Below, piece by piece: positions 45,966 to 55,467 of a stretch of DNA of 64,000 nt; the stretch's first letter is position 1; every line of letters starts with the position of its first letter. The notes under the pieces were generated by a model, which was given only the letters and a program-made list of their open reading frames with translations, was not told the DNA's origin and made no database searches. Source of the stretch: Mycobacterium terramassiliense (GTDB lineage: Bacteria; Actinomycetota; Actinomycetes; Mycobacteriales; Mycobacteriaceae). The stretch is from assembly GCF_900157385.1 (NCBI RefSeq), contig NZ_LT717699.1, positions 416,524-480,523 of the forward strand, read 5' to 3'. The position numbers and the translations under genes were made by a program.

Positions 45966-46991
45966 GTGAACGCCGCGCGCGCGGGCATCAAACGGCTCCG
46001 CGCCGTGTGGTTCACGCTCGTGCAGACGTCGGTCGCCGCGGGCCTGTCCTGGTACCTCGCGCACGACCTGCTCGGCCACCCGCAGCCGTTCTTCGCGCCC
46101 ATCGCCGCCGCGGTGTCGCTGTCGGTCAGCAACGTGCTGCGCGCCCAGCGCGCCATCCAGATGATGGTGGGCGTGACCCTGGGCATCGGGGTCGGCACCC
46201 TGGTCCAGGCGCTGCTGGGGCCCGGCGCCGTGGCGATCGGCGCCGCCGCGCTGATCGCGCTGTTCGTCGCGGTGTTCATCGGTCACGGCTACATCGGCCA
46301 GGGCATGATGTTCGCCAATCAGACCGCCATTTCGGCGATCCTGGTGCTGGCCCTCTACCGCAGCAACGTCGGGTTGGAACGCATCTACGACGCGCTGCTC
46401 GGCGGCGCCGTGGCGATCGTCTTCGCCGTCCTGCTCTTCCCCGCCGACCCCCTGCAGGTGTTGCGCAGCGCGCGCGTCGGCGTGCTGGGTGTGCTGCACG
46501 GTGTGCTGTCGCGCGCCGCGGACTTCGCCGCCGGACGCCGGGAGGCCCCGCCCGACTGGCCGCTGTCGGCCGTCGACCGGGTGCACCAGCAGCTCGGCAA
46601 CCTCATCGAGGCGCGCACGACGGCCCGCCACGTCGTGCAGATCGCGCCGCGCCGCTGGGGGCTGCGCGACGCGGTGCGGGCCGCCGATCACCAGGGGGTG
46701 CACGTGGCGCTGCTCGCCGGCTCGGCGCTGGAGCTGGCCCGGGCGGTCGCGCCCGGCGCCGACGGGTGCCCCCGGCTTCCCCAGCCCGCACACAGCGCGC
46801 TGGTGGTGCTCGCGGCCGCGACCGCCCTCGCCGACTCCGACCCCGCCGGGGCGTGCGCCTACACCGCGTCCGCGCGCCATCACGCCTCTCAGCTGCATGC
46901 CCTCGCCCGCGAGCGAACCCAGGTGGTGCTCGCCGACGTCGTCCAGGCCTGCGTCGACGACCTGCAGCGGGTCATCGACCTGCGCTCATAG
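45966..46991 (+). CDS. FUSC-like aromatic acid exporter family membrane protein (Rv2571c-like)
   Basis: A 341-residue protein from GTG 45966. About five to six membrane segments lie in the first 170 residues (including F-F-A-P-I-A-A-A-V-S-L-S-V and L-V-L-A-L-Y-R), followed by a soluble helical C-terminal half ending in V-V-Q-A-C-V-D-D-L-Q-R-V-I. This layout matches FUSC/aromatic acid exporter domains, though the substrate is unknown. It overlaps the end of the convergent YjbR-like gene by 6 bases. Confidence 0.85.
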   Translation: MNAARAGIKRLRAVWFTLVQTSVAAGLSWYLAHDLLGHPQPFFAPIAAAVSLSVSNVLRAQRAIQMMVGVTLGIGVGTLVQALLGPGAVAIGAAALIALFVAVFIGHGYIGQGMMFANQTAISAILVLALYRSNVGLERIYDALLGGAVAIVFAVLLFPADPLQVLRSARVGVLGVLHGVLSRAADFAAGRREAPPDWPLSAVDRVHQQLGNLIEARTTARHVVQIAPRRWGLRDAVRAADHQGVHVALLAGSALELARAVAPGADGCPRLPQPAHSALVVLAAATALADSDPAGACAYTASARHHASQLHALARERTQVVLADVVQACVDDLQRVIDLRS

Positions 46992-47375
46992 CGAATCGGC
47001 CAGGTACTCCTGGACGAGTTTCTTGGGCGCCTGCGTCAGCCAGGCCTCGGTGATCACCTCGACGAGATCGCGCACCCCGATCTCGCCGAGCCGGATCAGC
47101 ACCGCCGGATAGCCGTCGAAATGCGGGGTGGTGAAGTAGACCCCGGGCTCGTCGGCGATCAACGCGAACTTGACGCCCTCGTCGGAGACCCGCACCCCGA
47201 GGATGTCGCCCTCGGGCGGCTCGACGCCGCTGTCCGCCAGCGTTTTGCGATCCGACGGGCGCAGTGGCCGCTCCCACGCCAGCAACTTCTTGCCGACCCG
47301 CCACTCGTGCGGTGACGGCTCGGAGGTAAGTGCCAGCTCACCAACGATGCGGGCGACGTCGTTCCACGTGGCCAC
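46986..47375 (-). CDS. MmcQ/YjbR family protein
   Basis: A 129-residue protein from GTG 47375, the same length I recall for Rv2570. It has W-N-D-V-A-R-I-V near the start, R-V-G-K-K-L-L-A-W-E and F-T-T-P-H-F-D-G-Y-P-A-V, typical of MmcQ/YjbR (CyaY-like fold, possible DNA binding). The open frame continues 48 bases upstream, but the family start fits here. It is divergent from the transglutaminase gene with 72 bases between starts. Function unknown. Confidence 0.88.
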   Translation of the reverse strand: MATWNDVARIVGELALTSEPSPHEWRVGKKLLAWERPLRPSDRKTLADSGVEPPEGDILGVRVSDEGVKFALIADEPGVYFTTPHFDGYPAVLIRLGEIGVRDLVEVITEAWLTQAPKKLVQEYLADSL

Positions 47376-47447
47376 GCTTTCGATTGTGCTCCCGACATGG
47401 CGCGCTTGGCTCGCGAACGGCAAACGAGGTGTGGTGGGATCAGCCTT

Positions 47448-48380
47448 GTGTCAGAAGCCTTGCTGGAAGGTCATGCCCGCCGGCACCGGGTCACCCATCG
47501 CACCGAGTACCGCTATTCCGACGTCGTGACCAGCTCTTATGGTCGGGGCTTCCTCACGCCGCGGGACTCGCAACGCCAGCGGTGCGTCGCGCATGTGCTG
47601 ACCATCGACCCGCCCCCCGCCGACAGCTCCACCAGCGTCGACAGCTACGGCAACGTCAGCTCCTACTTCCACGTCACCGAGCCGCACCAGGCCCTGACGA
47701 TCACCAGCGACTCCATCGTCGACGTGTATCCGCCGCCCCCAGAGCGCTACAGCAGCGGGCCGGCGGTGCAGCCCTGGGAGGCCGCCCGGCCGGCCGGACG
47801 CAGGGGAGCGCTGGCGACCGAGTTCGCGCTCGACCTGAACCCGCCGGAGATCACGGACGGGGTGCGCGAGTACGCGGCGCCCAGTTTCGCGCCCGAGCGC
47901 CCCCTGGTCGAGGTGCTGCGCGATCTCACGTCGCGGATTTTCGCCGACTTCACCTACCGCTCGGGGTCGACGACGATTTCCACCGGGGTCAACGAGGTTC
48001 TGGCGGCCCGGGAAGGGGTATGCCAGGACTTTGCGAGGCTGGCGATCGCCTGCCTGCGCGCCAACGGTCTGGCGGCCAGCTACGTGTCCGGTTATCTGGC
48101 CACCGACCCGCCCCCGGGAAAGGATCGGATGATCGGCATCGACGCCACCCACGCCTGGGCGGCGGTGTGGACCCCGCAGGAGCCCGGCCGGTTCGAGTGG
48201 CTGGGGCTCGATCCCACCAACGACCAGCTCGTTGACGAGCGTTACATCATCGTGGGGCGCGGGCGCGACTACGCCGATGTGCCGCCGCTGCGCGGCATCA
48301 TCTACACCAACTCCGAGCACAGCGTGATCGACGTCGCCGTCGACGTGGTGCCCTTTGAAGGCGACGCGCTGCATGCGTGA
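47448..48380 (+). CDS. Transglutaminase-like cysteine protease family protein (Rv2569c-like)
   Basis: A 310-residue protein from GTG 47448 (V-S-E-A-L-L-E-G-H). The N-terminal domain starts H-R-T-E-Y-R-Y-S; the transglutaminase core has G-V-C-Q-D-F-A-R-L (catalytic Cys), D-A-T-H-A-W-A-A-V (His) and L-D-P-T-N-D (Asp), a complete triad. Such proteins act as peptidases or amide-forming enzymes and commonly sit beside ATP-grasp/alpha-E genes, as here. It overlaps the next gene by 8 bases. An upstream in-frame ATG at 47397 is less likely. Confidence 0.9.
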   Translation: MSEALLEGHARRHRVTHRTEYRYSDVVTSSYGRGFLTPRDSQRQRCVAHVLTIDPPPADSSTSVDSYGNVSSYFHVTEPHQALTITSDSIVDVYPPPPERYSSGPAVQPWEAARPAGRRGALATEFALDLNPPEITDGVREYAAPSFAPERPLVEVLRDLTSRIFADFTYRSGSTTISTGVNEVLAAREGVCQDFARLAIACLRANGLAASYVSGYLATDPPPGKDRMIGIDATHAWAAVWTPQEPGRFEWLGLDPTNDQLVDERYIIVGRGRDYADVPPLRGIIYTNSEHSVIDVAVDVVPFEGDALHA

Positions 48381-49428
48381 CTTCCATTGCCCCAACTGCG
48401 GCCAGCGCCTGACGTTCGAGAACTCCACGTGCCTGTCGTGCGGCAGCGCGCTGGGGTTCTCGCTCGAGCAGATGGCCCTGCTGGTGATCAGCGCCGGCGA
48501 CGAGGCCGACCGCGCCGGTTTCGTCAGCGCCGCCGAATACGAGCTGTGCGCCAATCGCCATCTGGCCGAATGCAATTGGCTGGTCCCAACCAACCTTCCC
48601 GGCGGCCTGTGCCCGTCGTGCGCGCTCACGCTGGAGCGCCCCAACGACGCGGACACCGACGGCCTGGCCGCGTTCGCCCGCGCCGAGGCGGCCAAGCGGC
48701 GGCTGGTCGTCGAGCTGCACGAAATGAAGTTGCCGATCATCGGCCGCGACCGCGACCCGGACTACGGACTGGGCTTTCGCCTGCTGTCCAGCGCGCACGA
48801 GAAGGTGCTCACCGGCCACGAGAACGGCATCATCACAATCGATCTGGCCGAGGGCGACGACGTGCACCGCGAGCAGCTGCGGGTCGAGATGGACGAGCCC
48901 TACCGGACGCTGCTCGGGCACTTTCGCCACGAGGTCGGGCATTACTACTTCTACCGGCTGATCACCCCGTCGAGTGAGTACGTGGCGCGGTTCAACGAGC
49001 TGTTCGGCGATCCCGACGCGGATTACCAAGCGGCGCTTGACCGGCACTACAACCAGGGCGCGCCCGAGGGTTGGCAGGAAAGCTTCGTGTCGTCGTACGC
49101 GACCATGCACGCCGCCGAGGATTGGGCCGAGACGTTCGCCCACTACCTGCACATCCGCGACACCCTGGACACCGCGGCGTGGTGCGCGTTCGCGCCGGCG
49201 TCGGCGACCTTCGACCGTACACCGTTGGGCCCCAGCGCCTTTCCCACCATCATCGAGATGTGGCTGCCGGTGTCGTGGTCGCTGAACATGGTGAACCGCT
49301 CGATGGGACGCGACGACCTGTACCCGTTCGTGCTGCCGGTCGCCGTGCTGGACAAGATGCAGTTCATCCACGACGTGATCGACGAGGTGACGTCGGAGCT
49401 GATCGGGCGGGCCACCATCGCGGGATAG
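48373..49428 (+). CDS. Zinc-ribbon metallopeptidase-like protein (Rv2568c-like)
   Basis: A 351-residue protein from ATG 48373. An N-terminal zinc ribbon has C-P-N-C-G and C-L-S-C-G, with more cysteines at G-L-C-P-S-C-A. The middle holds a gluzincin-type H-E-V-G-H-Y-Y-F, and the C-terminal region has W-A-E-T-F-A-H-Y, which probably completes the zinc site. The peptidase role is inferred from the HExxH motif. Overlap with the transglutaminase gene suggests a joint function within the amidoligase-like cluster. Confidence 0.86.
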   Translation: MRDFHCPNCGQRLTFENSTCLSCGSALGFSLEQMALLVISAGDEADRAGFVSAAEYELCANRHLAECNWLVPTNLPGGLCPSCALTLERPNDADTDGLAAFARAEAAKRRLVVELHEMKLPIIGRDRDPDYGLGFRLLSSAHEKVLTGHENGIITIDLAEGDDVHREQLRVEMDEPYRTLLGHFRHEVGHYYFYRLITPSSEYVARFNELFGDPDADYQAALDRHYNQGAPEGWQESFVSSYATMHAAEDWAETFAHYLHIRDTLDTAAWCAFAPASATFDRTPLGPSAFPTIIEMWLPVSWSLNMVNRSMGRDDLYPFVLPVAVLDKMQFIHDVIDEVTSELIGRATIAG

Positions 49429-49436
49429 TCGCGGGT

Positions 49437-52085
49437 CTAGGCCGGCATCACCCGTCGTTCATCGGGGCCCCACAGCGGCTGGATGCCGCCCGGCAACCGC
49501 AATTGCGTTTCGGTGATGACCTCGGCCAACTCGCGCAGCTCGGAGTGGATGGTGTCGAGCAGTTCGGCCAGCACCGCGCGGCGCCCGCCGCTGACCGCTT
49601 CCAGCTGTTCGGGGTGCGACCGGCGCACCAGCGTGCCGATCTCCTCGACCAGCCGCTCGGGGCGCGACGACCCCGAGGAGCTCGGCAGGTCCTTGAGGTT
49701 GGTCCGCAGCCGCTCCAGCTGATAGAGCAGCGACCGCGGGTTGCTGATGTCATACAGCATCAGCTCGGCCACGGCGGCGACGCTGACCTTGCCGACGGTG
49801 CGGCGCCGGTAGCTCACCGACGATTCGCACGCCACCAGCGTCGCCTCGATGATCGTTTGCTCGGCGGGCGCGCCGCGGACGTCGATCATCGTGGCCCGCA
49901 ACAGCGCGGTCAGCCACAGGCCTCTCTCGATGCGTTTGCCGATGTCCGTCATCGTCCAGCCGACGTCGCGCACCATCGACTCGCCGGCCACCCCCGACAG
50001 CGTCAGCATCCCGGCCAGCGTCTGCGCCTGGGCCGACGCCAGCAGCGCGTCGGCTTCGGCCAGGGAGTCCGGCGGCTCCGGCCGCAGCGCAATCGCGCGC
50101 TCCACCCCCGCCAGCACCGTCCAGGTGTCGTTGGACAACTGGTCCCGCACCGCGCGGGCGGCCAGCGCCAGCCCCTCCACCGACTGCACCAGGGATCCGG
50201 ACCGGTTGGGGTCCACGGTCAGCGACCACAGCGTCGAGGGTGCGACGGCGATCATCTCGGCGCCATCGCTCTCAGACCCGGTGTCGTTAGCGGTGATTCG
50301 GCCCAGCGCGGCCAGCAGCACCGGCACGCATTCGCTCTCCTCGATGTCCTGGTGGTGCCGGTAGACGTGGAAGCGATCGCGGGCGACGATGAGCAGCCGG
50401 GCCATCTGTTCGGCGCGTTCGCCGTAGCGGCCCATCCAGAACAGGTCGGACAGCACGCGCGGCGAGCTGACGCCCCAGGTGCCCGCCGCGGTCTTCGCCG
50501 GTTCTAGACCCGAGGGCTGCAAAGAGGGGACAGCGATCGTCTCGGCCCGCGCGCGCTCCGTCGGGCGCACCCAGACATCCTTCGCCGCAATGGTTTTCAG
50601 CGTATAGGCGGCCGGCCCGGGGGCCAGCACGTAGCCCGCGCCGCCGATCATCGGAGCGTAGCCGCCGCGCTGGGCGACGGTGAACAACCGCATCCCGACG
50701 CCGGCCGACGACAACACGCCGGCATGGTCGGTGGGCGCCGACGAGAACTGCGGCAGTTCCTGGCCGACCCACTGCCACGGCATGTCCTCGATGCGCGCGG
50801 CCAGCTCGGCCAGTTGAGCGGACGAAAGCGTCGGCCCGACAAGGGTGTTCCCGCCGACGGTCGACTTGATCAACAGCGACGACAGGTTGGCCAGCAGGTG
50901 CGAACGCTCGCTCGCCACGCCGCCCCAGTAGACCGGCGCGGTGTGCAGCAGCGGCTCCTCGCCGAGCAGCCGCTCGGCCAGCTCGGGCAGAAACCGCAGC
51001 AGCCCGGGGCTTTCCAGGATGCCGCTGCCCAGCGTGTTGACGACCGTCACCGTCCCGCGATGCTGCGCTTCCACCAGGCCGACCACACCGAGGCGGGAAT
51101 CGGCACGCAGGTCCAGCGGATCGGTGTACTGCGCGTCGACCCGGCGCAGGACCACGTCGACGCGTTTGAGCGTGCCCAGCGAGCGCATCCACAACTTGCC
51201 GTCGCGCACCACCAGGTCGGCGCTCTCCACCAGCGGGAAGCCCAGCAGGGTGGCCAGATACGCCTGGTCGAAGGCGGTCTCCGAATAGATGCCCGGGCTG
51301 AGCACCACGACGACGGGGTCCTGCGCGACGTCGGGCGCGGCGTCGATCAGCGCCAGCCGCAACGCCTGCGCGAACGGCGTCGTGGGTCGCGGCGCGATCC
51401 TTTCGTAGAGGTCCGGAATCGAGTGCGCCACCACGCGCCGGTCGGCCAGCGCGTACCCGGCGCCCGACGGCGCCTGCGTCCAGTCGGCGTTGACCTGAAA
51501 GCCGCCGTCCGGCTGCCGGCTGACGTCGCAGCCGTGCATGAACAGCTGGTGGTGTCCGGGCACCTCGATGCCGTTGGCGGGCCGCACGTAACCCGGGTGC
51601 CCGAAGACCAGCTGCGGCGGCAGGGCCCCCTCGGTGAGCAGGGTGCGCGGGCCGTACAGATCTGCGAGCACGGCGTCGAGCAGGCGCGACCGCTGCACCA
51701 GCCCGGCCTCCAGGGCTTCCCAATCGGCCGCGGAGACAACGATCGGCAGGGCGTCCAGCCGCCAGGGCCGGGGCTCCAGGGCGTGCGCGCCGTCGCGGCC
51801 CGCGTCGACCTCGGTGTAGGTGATGCCGTCGTTGTCGACCAGGCTTTCCACCACCGAGCGCAACCGGTTCAGTCCGGCCCGGCCGCGGTCGGCGACGGCG
51901 TCGGCCAGCTCCGACCACGCCGGGCGCACGTTGCCCTCGCCGTCGACGAACTCGTCGTAGCCGATCCCCGGGCCGTGCCGCAGGTCGAAGAGCGCTTCCT
52001 GGGCCCGCGCGGTCCGGTACCCGGCCAGCAGCCGGTCGGCGTCGTAGTGGCCGCCGGTGTCGGTTGCCATGTGGGAAAGCGCCAT
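49437..52085 (-). CDS. Circularly permuted ATP-grasp / alpha-E fusion protein (Rv2567-like)
   Basis: An 882-residue fusion from ATG 52085. The first part (to about residue 480) is a circularly permuted ATP-grasp protein with Y-D-E-F-V-D, R-P-A-N-G-I-E-V-P-G and V-V-V-L-S-P-G-I-Y-S-E. The second part is an alpha-E domain with S-D-L-F-W-M-G-R-Y-G-E-R-A-E and a long helical C-terminus. ATP-grasp proteins of this group are predicted peptide or amide ligases, though a product is not known for mycobacteria. The ATG overlaps the stop of the upstream DUF2126 gene. The frame extends further upstream inside that gene and was excluded. Confidence 0.92.
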   Translation of the reverse strand: MALSHMATDTGGHYDADRLLAGYRTARAQEALFDLRHGPGIGYDEFVDGEGNVRPAWSELADAVADRGRAGLNRLRSVVESLVDNDGITYTEVDAGRDGAHALEPRPWRLDALPIVVSAADWEALEAGLVQRSRLLDAVLADLYGPRTLLTEGALPPQLVFGHPGYVRPANGIEVPGHHQLFMHGCDVSRQPDGGFQVNADWTQAPSGAGYALADRRVVAHSIPDLYERIAPRPTTPFAQALRLALIDAAPDVAQDPVVVVLSPGIYSETAFDQAYLATLLGFPLVESADLVVRDGKLWMRSLGTLKRVDVVLRRVDAQYTDPLDLRADSRLGVVGLVEAQHRGTVTVVNTLGSGILESPGLLRFLPELAERLLGEEPLLHTAPVYWGGVASERSHLLANLSSLLIKSTVGGNTLVGPTLSSAQLAELAARIEDMPWQWVGQELPQFSSAPTDHAGVLSSAGVGMRLFTVAQRGGYAPMIGGAGYVLAPGPAAYTLKTIAAKDVWVRPTERARAETIAVPSLQPSGLEPAKTAAGTWGVSSPRVLSDLFWMGRYGERAEQMARLLIVARDRFHVYRHHQDIEESECVPVLLAALGRITANDTGSESDGAEMIAVAPSTLWSLTVDPNRSGSLVQSVEGLALAARAVRDQLSNDTWTVLAGVERAIALRPEPPDSLAEADALLASAQAQTLAGMLTLSGVAGESMVRDVGWTMTDIGKRIERGLWLTALLRATMIDVRGAPAEQTIIEATLVACESSVSYRRRTVGKVSVAAVAELMLYDISNPRSLLYQLERLRTNLKDLPSSSGSSRPERLVEEIGTLVRRSHPEQLEAVSGGRRAVLAELLDTIHSELRELAEVITETQLRLPGGIQPLWGPDERRVMPA

Positions 52086-55000
52086 TACTGCTGTACGGTA
52101 CGGACGCGGCGCAGGTCGAGGATGCCCGGCGCGCCGATGTCGGTGAGGATCCTGGCCTGGCGCTCCCTGATGGCGGACAGGTCGAGCTTGCCCGGGGTGA
52201 AGCCGGTCGCCTCGAAGCGGCGGGCGCGGCGCGACTCGGCCTCGACGGCGTTGACCGGCGGCTCGTCGTAGGCGCGGCCGCCGGGGTGGGCGACGTGGTA
52301 GGTGCAGCCGCCGCGCGACGTCCCGGAGGTGAGGTCGATCAGCTCGAACTGCAGTGGGACGTCCGTGCTGATGGTCGGGTGCAGCGCGCTGGGCGGCTGC
52401 CAGGCCTTGAACCGCACGCCGCCGACGTGGATGTCGGGGTTGTCGGTGGCCAGCAGCGGCACCGGGTAGCCGTTGGCCGTCACCACGTAGCGGTGGCGAT
52501 CGGCGCCGATGATGCGAATCTGGATGCGTTCGACCGACGAGTCGACGTAGCGCGCGGTGCCGGTGGCGGTGGCCTCCTCCCCGAGGGTGTTCCACGGTTC
52601 GATCGCCCCGCGCAGCTCGATCTCCACGCCGTCGAAGACCGCGGTGCCGATGCGGGGGAAGCGGAACTCGGTGAACGGGTCCAGCCAGCTGGTCTCGAAG
52701 GGTATGCCGTGCGCGCGCAGGTCGGCGGCGACGTCGGCGATGTCATGAATCAGGAAGTGCGGCAACAGGTATCGCCCGTGCAGGTTGGCGCCGTGCCGGA
52801 TCAGCGGGGCGCGCAGCGGTTCGTCCCAGAACCACGCCACCAGCGAGCGCACCAGCAGCGACTGCACCATCGCCATGCGCAGGTGCGGCGGCATCTCGAA
52901 GCCGCGCAGCTCCAGCAGGCCGAGCCTGCCGCGGGGGCTGTCGGGGCTGTACAGCTTGTCGATGCAGAACTCGGCGCGATGGGTGTTGCCGGTGATGTCG
53001 GTGAGCAGGTGCCGCAGGGCGCGGTCGGTCACCCACGGCTTGGCGGCCCCGCCGGCGCACAGCCGCGCGATCTCGGAGAACGCGATCTCGAGCTCGTAGA
53101 GCGCCTCGGCGCGCCCCTCGTCGACCCGCGGGGCCTGGGACGTGGTGCCGACGAATCGCCCGGCGAACAGGTAGGACAGCGCCGGGTGGCGCTGCCAGTA
53201 GGTCAGCAGCGAGACCAGCAGGTCGGGGCGGCGCAGCAGCGGCGAGTCCGCGGGCGTCACGCCGCCGAGGGTGATGTGGTTGCCCCCGCCGGTGCCGCCG
53301 TGGGTGCCGTCGACGTCGAACGACTCGGTGGACAGCCGGGCCAGGCGGGCCTGTTCGTACAGGCTCTCCAGCAGCCGCGTCTGTTCGGCGAAGCTGGCGG
53401 TGGGCGGCACGTTGACCTCGATGACGCCCGGGTCGGGGGTGATCGTCACCGACCTCAGCCGCGGGTCCGGCGGCGGGCCGTAGCCCTCGATCACCACCCG
53501 GCAGTCCGCCTTGGCCGCGGCGGCCTCGACCCGGGCGATGAGGTCCACAAAGTGTTCCAGGGCCTCGGTGGGCGGCAGGAAGACGTACAGCAGCCCACGG
53601 CGGACCTCGGCGACCATCGCGGTCGGCGGTGCGTCGCCGGGTTCGGTGACCACGGCGTCACTCGCGGCGTCCGCCGCGAGCTCGCCGCCCGCGGTCAGGG
53701 GGTCGGCGTCGAACCGCTGCCGGGGCGGCCGCCAGCTGATCGAATCCAGCGGCAGCCGCAGGCCCGCCGGGGAATCGCCTTCCAGCAGCACGATCCGGCC
53801 GCGGCGCAGCCGCCAGTTCGCGCTGGCCCAGCCCCGGTCGTCGTCGCGGCGGTGCAGCGGCAGCACGAAAGCCGCCGGGGCCGTGGTGGATTCGTCGAGG
53901 CGCGCCAGCAGCTCGGCGCGCCCCTGCGCAGTGTCCGTGCCGAGGTCGTCGTCCGATCTCACCGGCTCGCCGTGGGGCTTGCGCACCTTGGCGGCCAGCC
54001 GGGCCAGCGGGTCCTCGTAGGCCGGCCGCACCTGGGAGGGCGGCAGCCCGAAGCCGTCGGCGACCGCGGCGAGCACCTCGCAGGCGGCGTCGCCCCGCTG
54101 CAGGCCCGGCGACCCGCTCCACGGGTCGGCCAGCAGCGCGCCGTCGGTCCACAGCGGGCGCCCGTCGGTGCGCCAGTACAGGGCAATCTGCCAGCGCGGC
54201 AACGGTTCTCCCGGATACCACCGGCCCTGCCCGCGCTGGATCAGCCCCTGCGGGGCCCACGCCCGCTTCAGCCGGGCGGCCAGATCGGAGGCGCGCTGGC
54301 GCTTGTGCGGGCCGTCGGCGGCGGTCGTCCACTCCTCGACTGACCCTTCTGGGGGGATGCCCACCGCAACGAACGTCGGCTCCCCGCCTACGGTCAGCCG
54401 GACGTCGGCGGCGGCCAGCCGTTCGTCGACGCGCCGCCCGACGTCGCAGATCACCCGCCAGGCCTCATCGGAATAGGGCAGGGTGACGCGCGGGTCCTCG
54501 TGCACGCGGGTGACGGTGTTGGAAAACTCCAGCGTCGATCCGCAGGGTTCGGTGCCGCCGCTGATGGGCGCCGCGGACGCCGGGTGCGGCGTGGCCGCCA
54601 GCGGAATGTGACCCTCGCCGGCGAACAGCCCCGACGTCGGGTCCAGCCCGATCCAGCCCGCGCCCGGGATGTACACCTCGGTCCACGCGTGCAGATCGGT
54701 GAAGTCGGCGGCCGGTCCGGACGGGCCGTCGAGCGCCTCGACGTCGGACGCCAGCTGCACCAGATAGCCGGAGACGAACCGGGCGGCCAGCCCCAGCTGG
54801 CGCAGGATCGAGACCAGCAGCCACGCCGAGTCCCGGCATGAGCCGACCCCGTTGCGCAACGTGAAATCCGGTGTCTGCACACCGGGTTCCATCCGCAGGC
54901 TGTAGGCGACGTCGGCGTTGACGGCGCGGTTGAGCGCGACGAGGAAGTCGATGGTGCGGGTGCCCTCGGGCACCCGGAAGTTGCCCACCCACGCCTGCGC

Positions 55001-55408
55001 CAGCTCGCCGGGGCCCGATCCCTCGCCGTCCTCGTCGACGGGCCGCAGGTAGGGCTTGAGGTCGTCGGCCAGCGCCTTGGGATAGCTCCACCCGCCGGCG
55101 GGCCAGGTCTCGGCCCAATCCTCGATGAAGAAGTCGAACGGGTTGATCACCTTGAGGTCGGCGATGAGCCCGACCGTGATGGTCAGCCGGGTCATCGGAT
55201 TCGGAAACACCAGCCGGGCAAGGAAGTTGCCCACCGCGTCCTGCTGCCAGTTGATGAAGTGGTCGGTCGGCTCGACCCGCAACGAGTAGGCCTCGATGGC
55301 CGTGCGGGAGTGGGGCGCCGGGCGCAGCCGCACCACGTGCGGGTACACCCGGACCAGCCGGTCAAAGGTGTAGCTGGTGCGGTGCTCCAGCGCGACTTTG
55401 ATGGTCAC
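52085..55408 (-). CDS. Transglutaminase/DUF2126 protein (Rv2566-like)
   Basis: A 1107-residue protein from the start at 55408. The N-terminal 300 or so residues are a transglutaminase-like domain with G-V-G-S-C-R-D-S-A-W (catalytic Cys), F-T-D-L-H-A-W-T-E-V (His) and L-D-P-T-S-G (Asp). The remainder is DUF2126, with G-G-E-P-T-F-V, G-G-G-N-H-I-T-L-G-G and L-T-D-I-T-G-N-T-H-R-A-E-F-C. DUF2126 is distantly related to glutamine-synthetase-like amidoligases. It is the first gene of the minus-strand pair and probably works with the downstream ATP-grasp/alpha-E protein. Confidence 0.92.
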   Translation of the reverse strand: MTIKVALEHRTSYTFDRLVRVYPHVVRLRPAPHSRTAIEAYSLRVEPTDHFINWQQDAVGNFLARLVFPNPMTRLTITVGLIADLKVINPFDFFIEDWAETWPAGGWSYPKALADDLKPYLRPVDEDGEGSGPGELAQAWVGNFRVPEGTRTIDFLVALNRAVNADVAYSLRMEPGVQTPDFTLRNGVGSCRDSAWLLVSILRQLGLAARFVSGYLVQLASDVEALDGPSGPAADFTDLHAWTEVYIPGAGWIGLDPTSGLFAGEGHIPLAATPHPASAAPISGGTEPCGSTLEFSNTVTRVHEDPRVTLPYSDEAWRVICDVGRRVDERLAAADVRLTVGGEPTFVAVGIPPEGSVEEWTTAADGPHKRQRASDLAARLKRAWAPQGLIQRGQGRWYPGEPLPRWQIALYWRTDGRPLWTDGALLADPWSGSPGLQRGDAACEVLAAVADGFGLPPSQVRPAYEDPLARLAAKVRKPHGEPVRSDDDLGTDTAQGRAELLARLDESTTAPAAFVLPLHRRDDDRGWASANWRLRRGRIVLLEGDSPAGLRLPLDSISWRPPRQRFDADPLTAGGELAADAASDAVVTEPGDAPPTAMVAEVRRGLLYVFLPPTEALEHFVDLIARVEAAAAKADCRVVIEGYGPPPDPRLRSVTITPDPGVIEVNVPPTASFAEQTRLLESLYEQARLARLSTESFDVDGTHGGTGGGNHITLGGVTPADSPLLRRPDLLVSLLTYWQRHPALSYLFAGRFVGTTSQAPRVDEGRAEALYELEIAFSEIARLCAGGAAKPWVTDRALRHLLTDITGNTHRAEFCIDKLYSPDSPRGRLGLLELRGFEMPPHLRMAMVQSLLVRSLVAWFWDEPLRAPLIRHGANLHGRYLLPHFLIHDIADVAADLRAHGIPFETSWLDPFTEFRFPRIGTAVFDGVEIELRGAIEPWNTLGEEATATGTARYVDSSVERIQIRIIGADRHRYVVTANGYPVPLLATDNPDIHVGGVRFKAWQPPSALHPTISTDVPLQFELIDLTSGTSRGGCTYHVAHPGGRAYDEPPVNAVEAESRRARRFEATGFTPGKLDLSAIRERQARILTDIGAPGILDLRRVRTVQQ

Positions 55409-55467
55409 CCGCTGATCTCATCACAAGCGCCACAAGGCCGCAGCGCAGCGAGATTCGCGGGTCGTGC

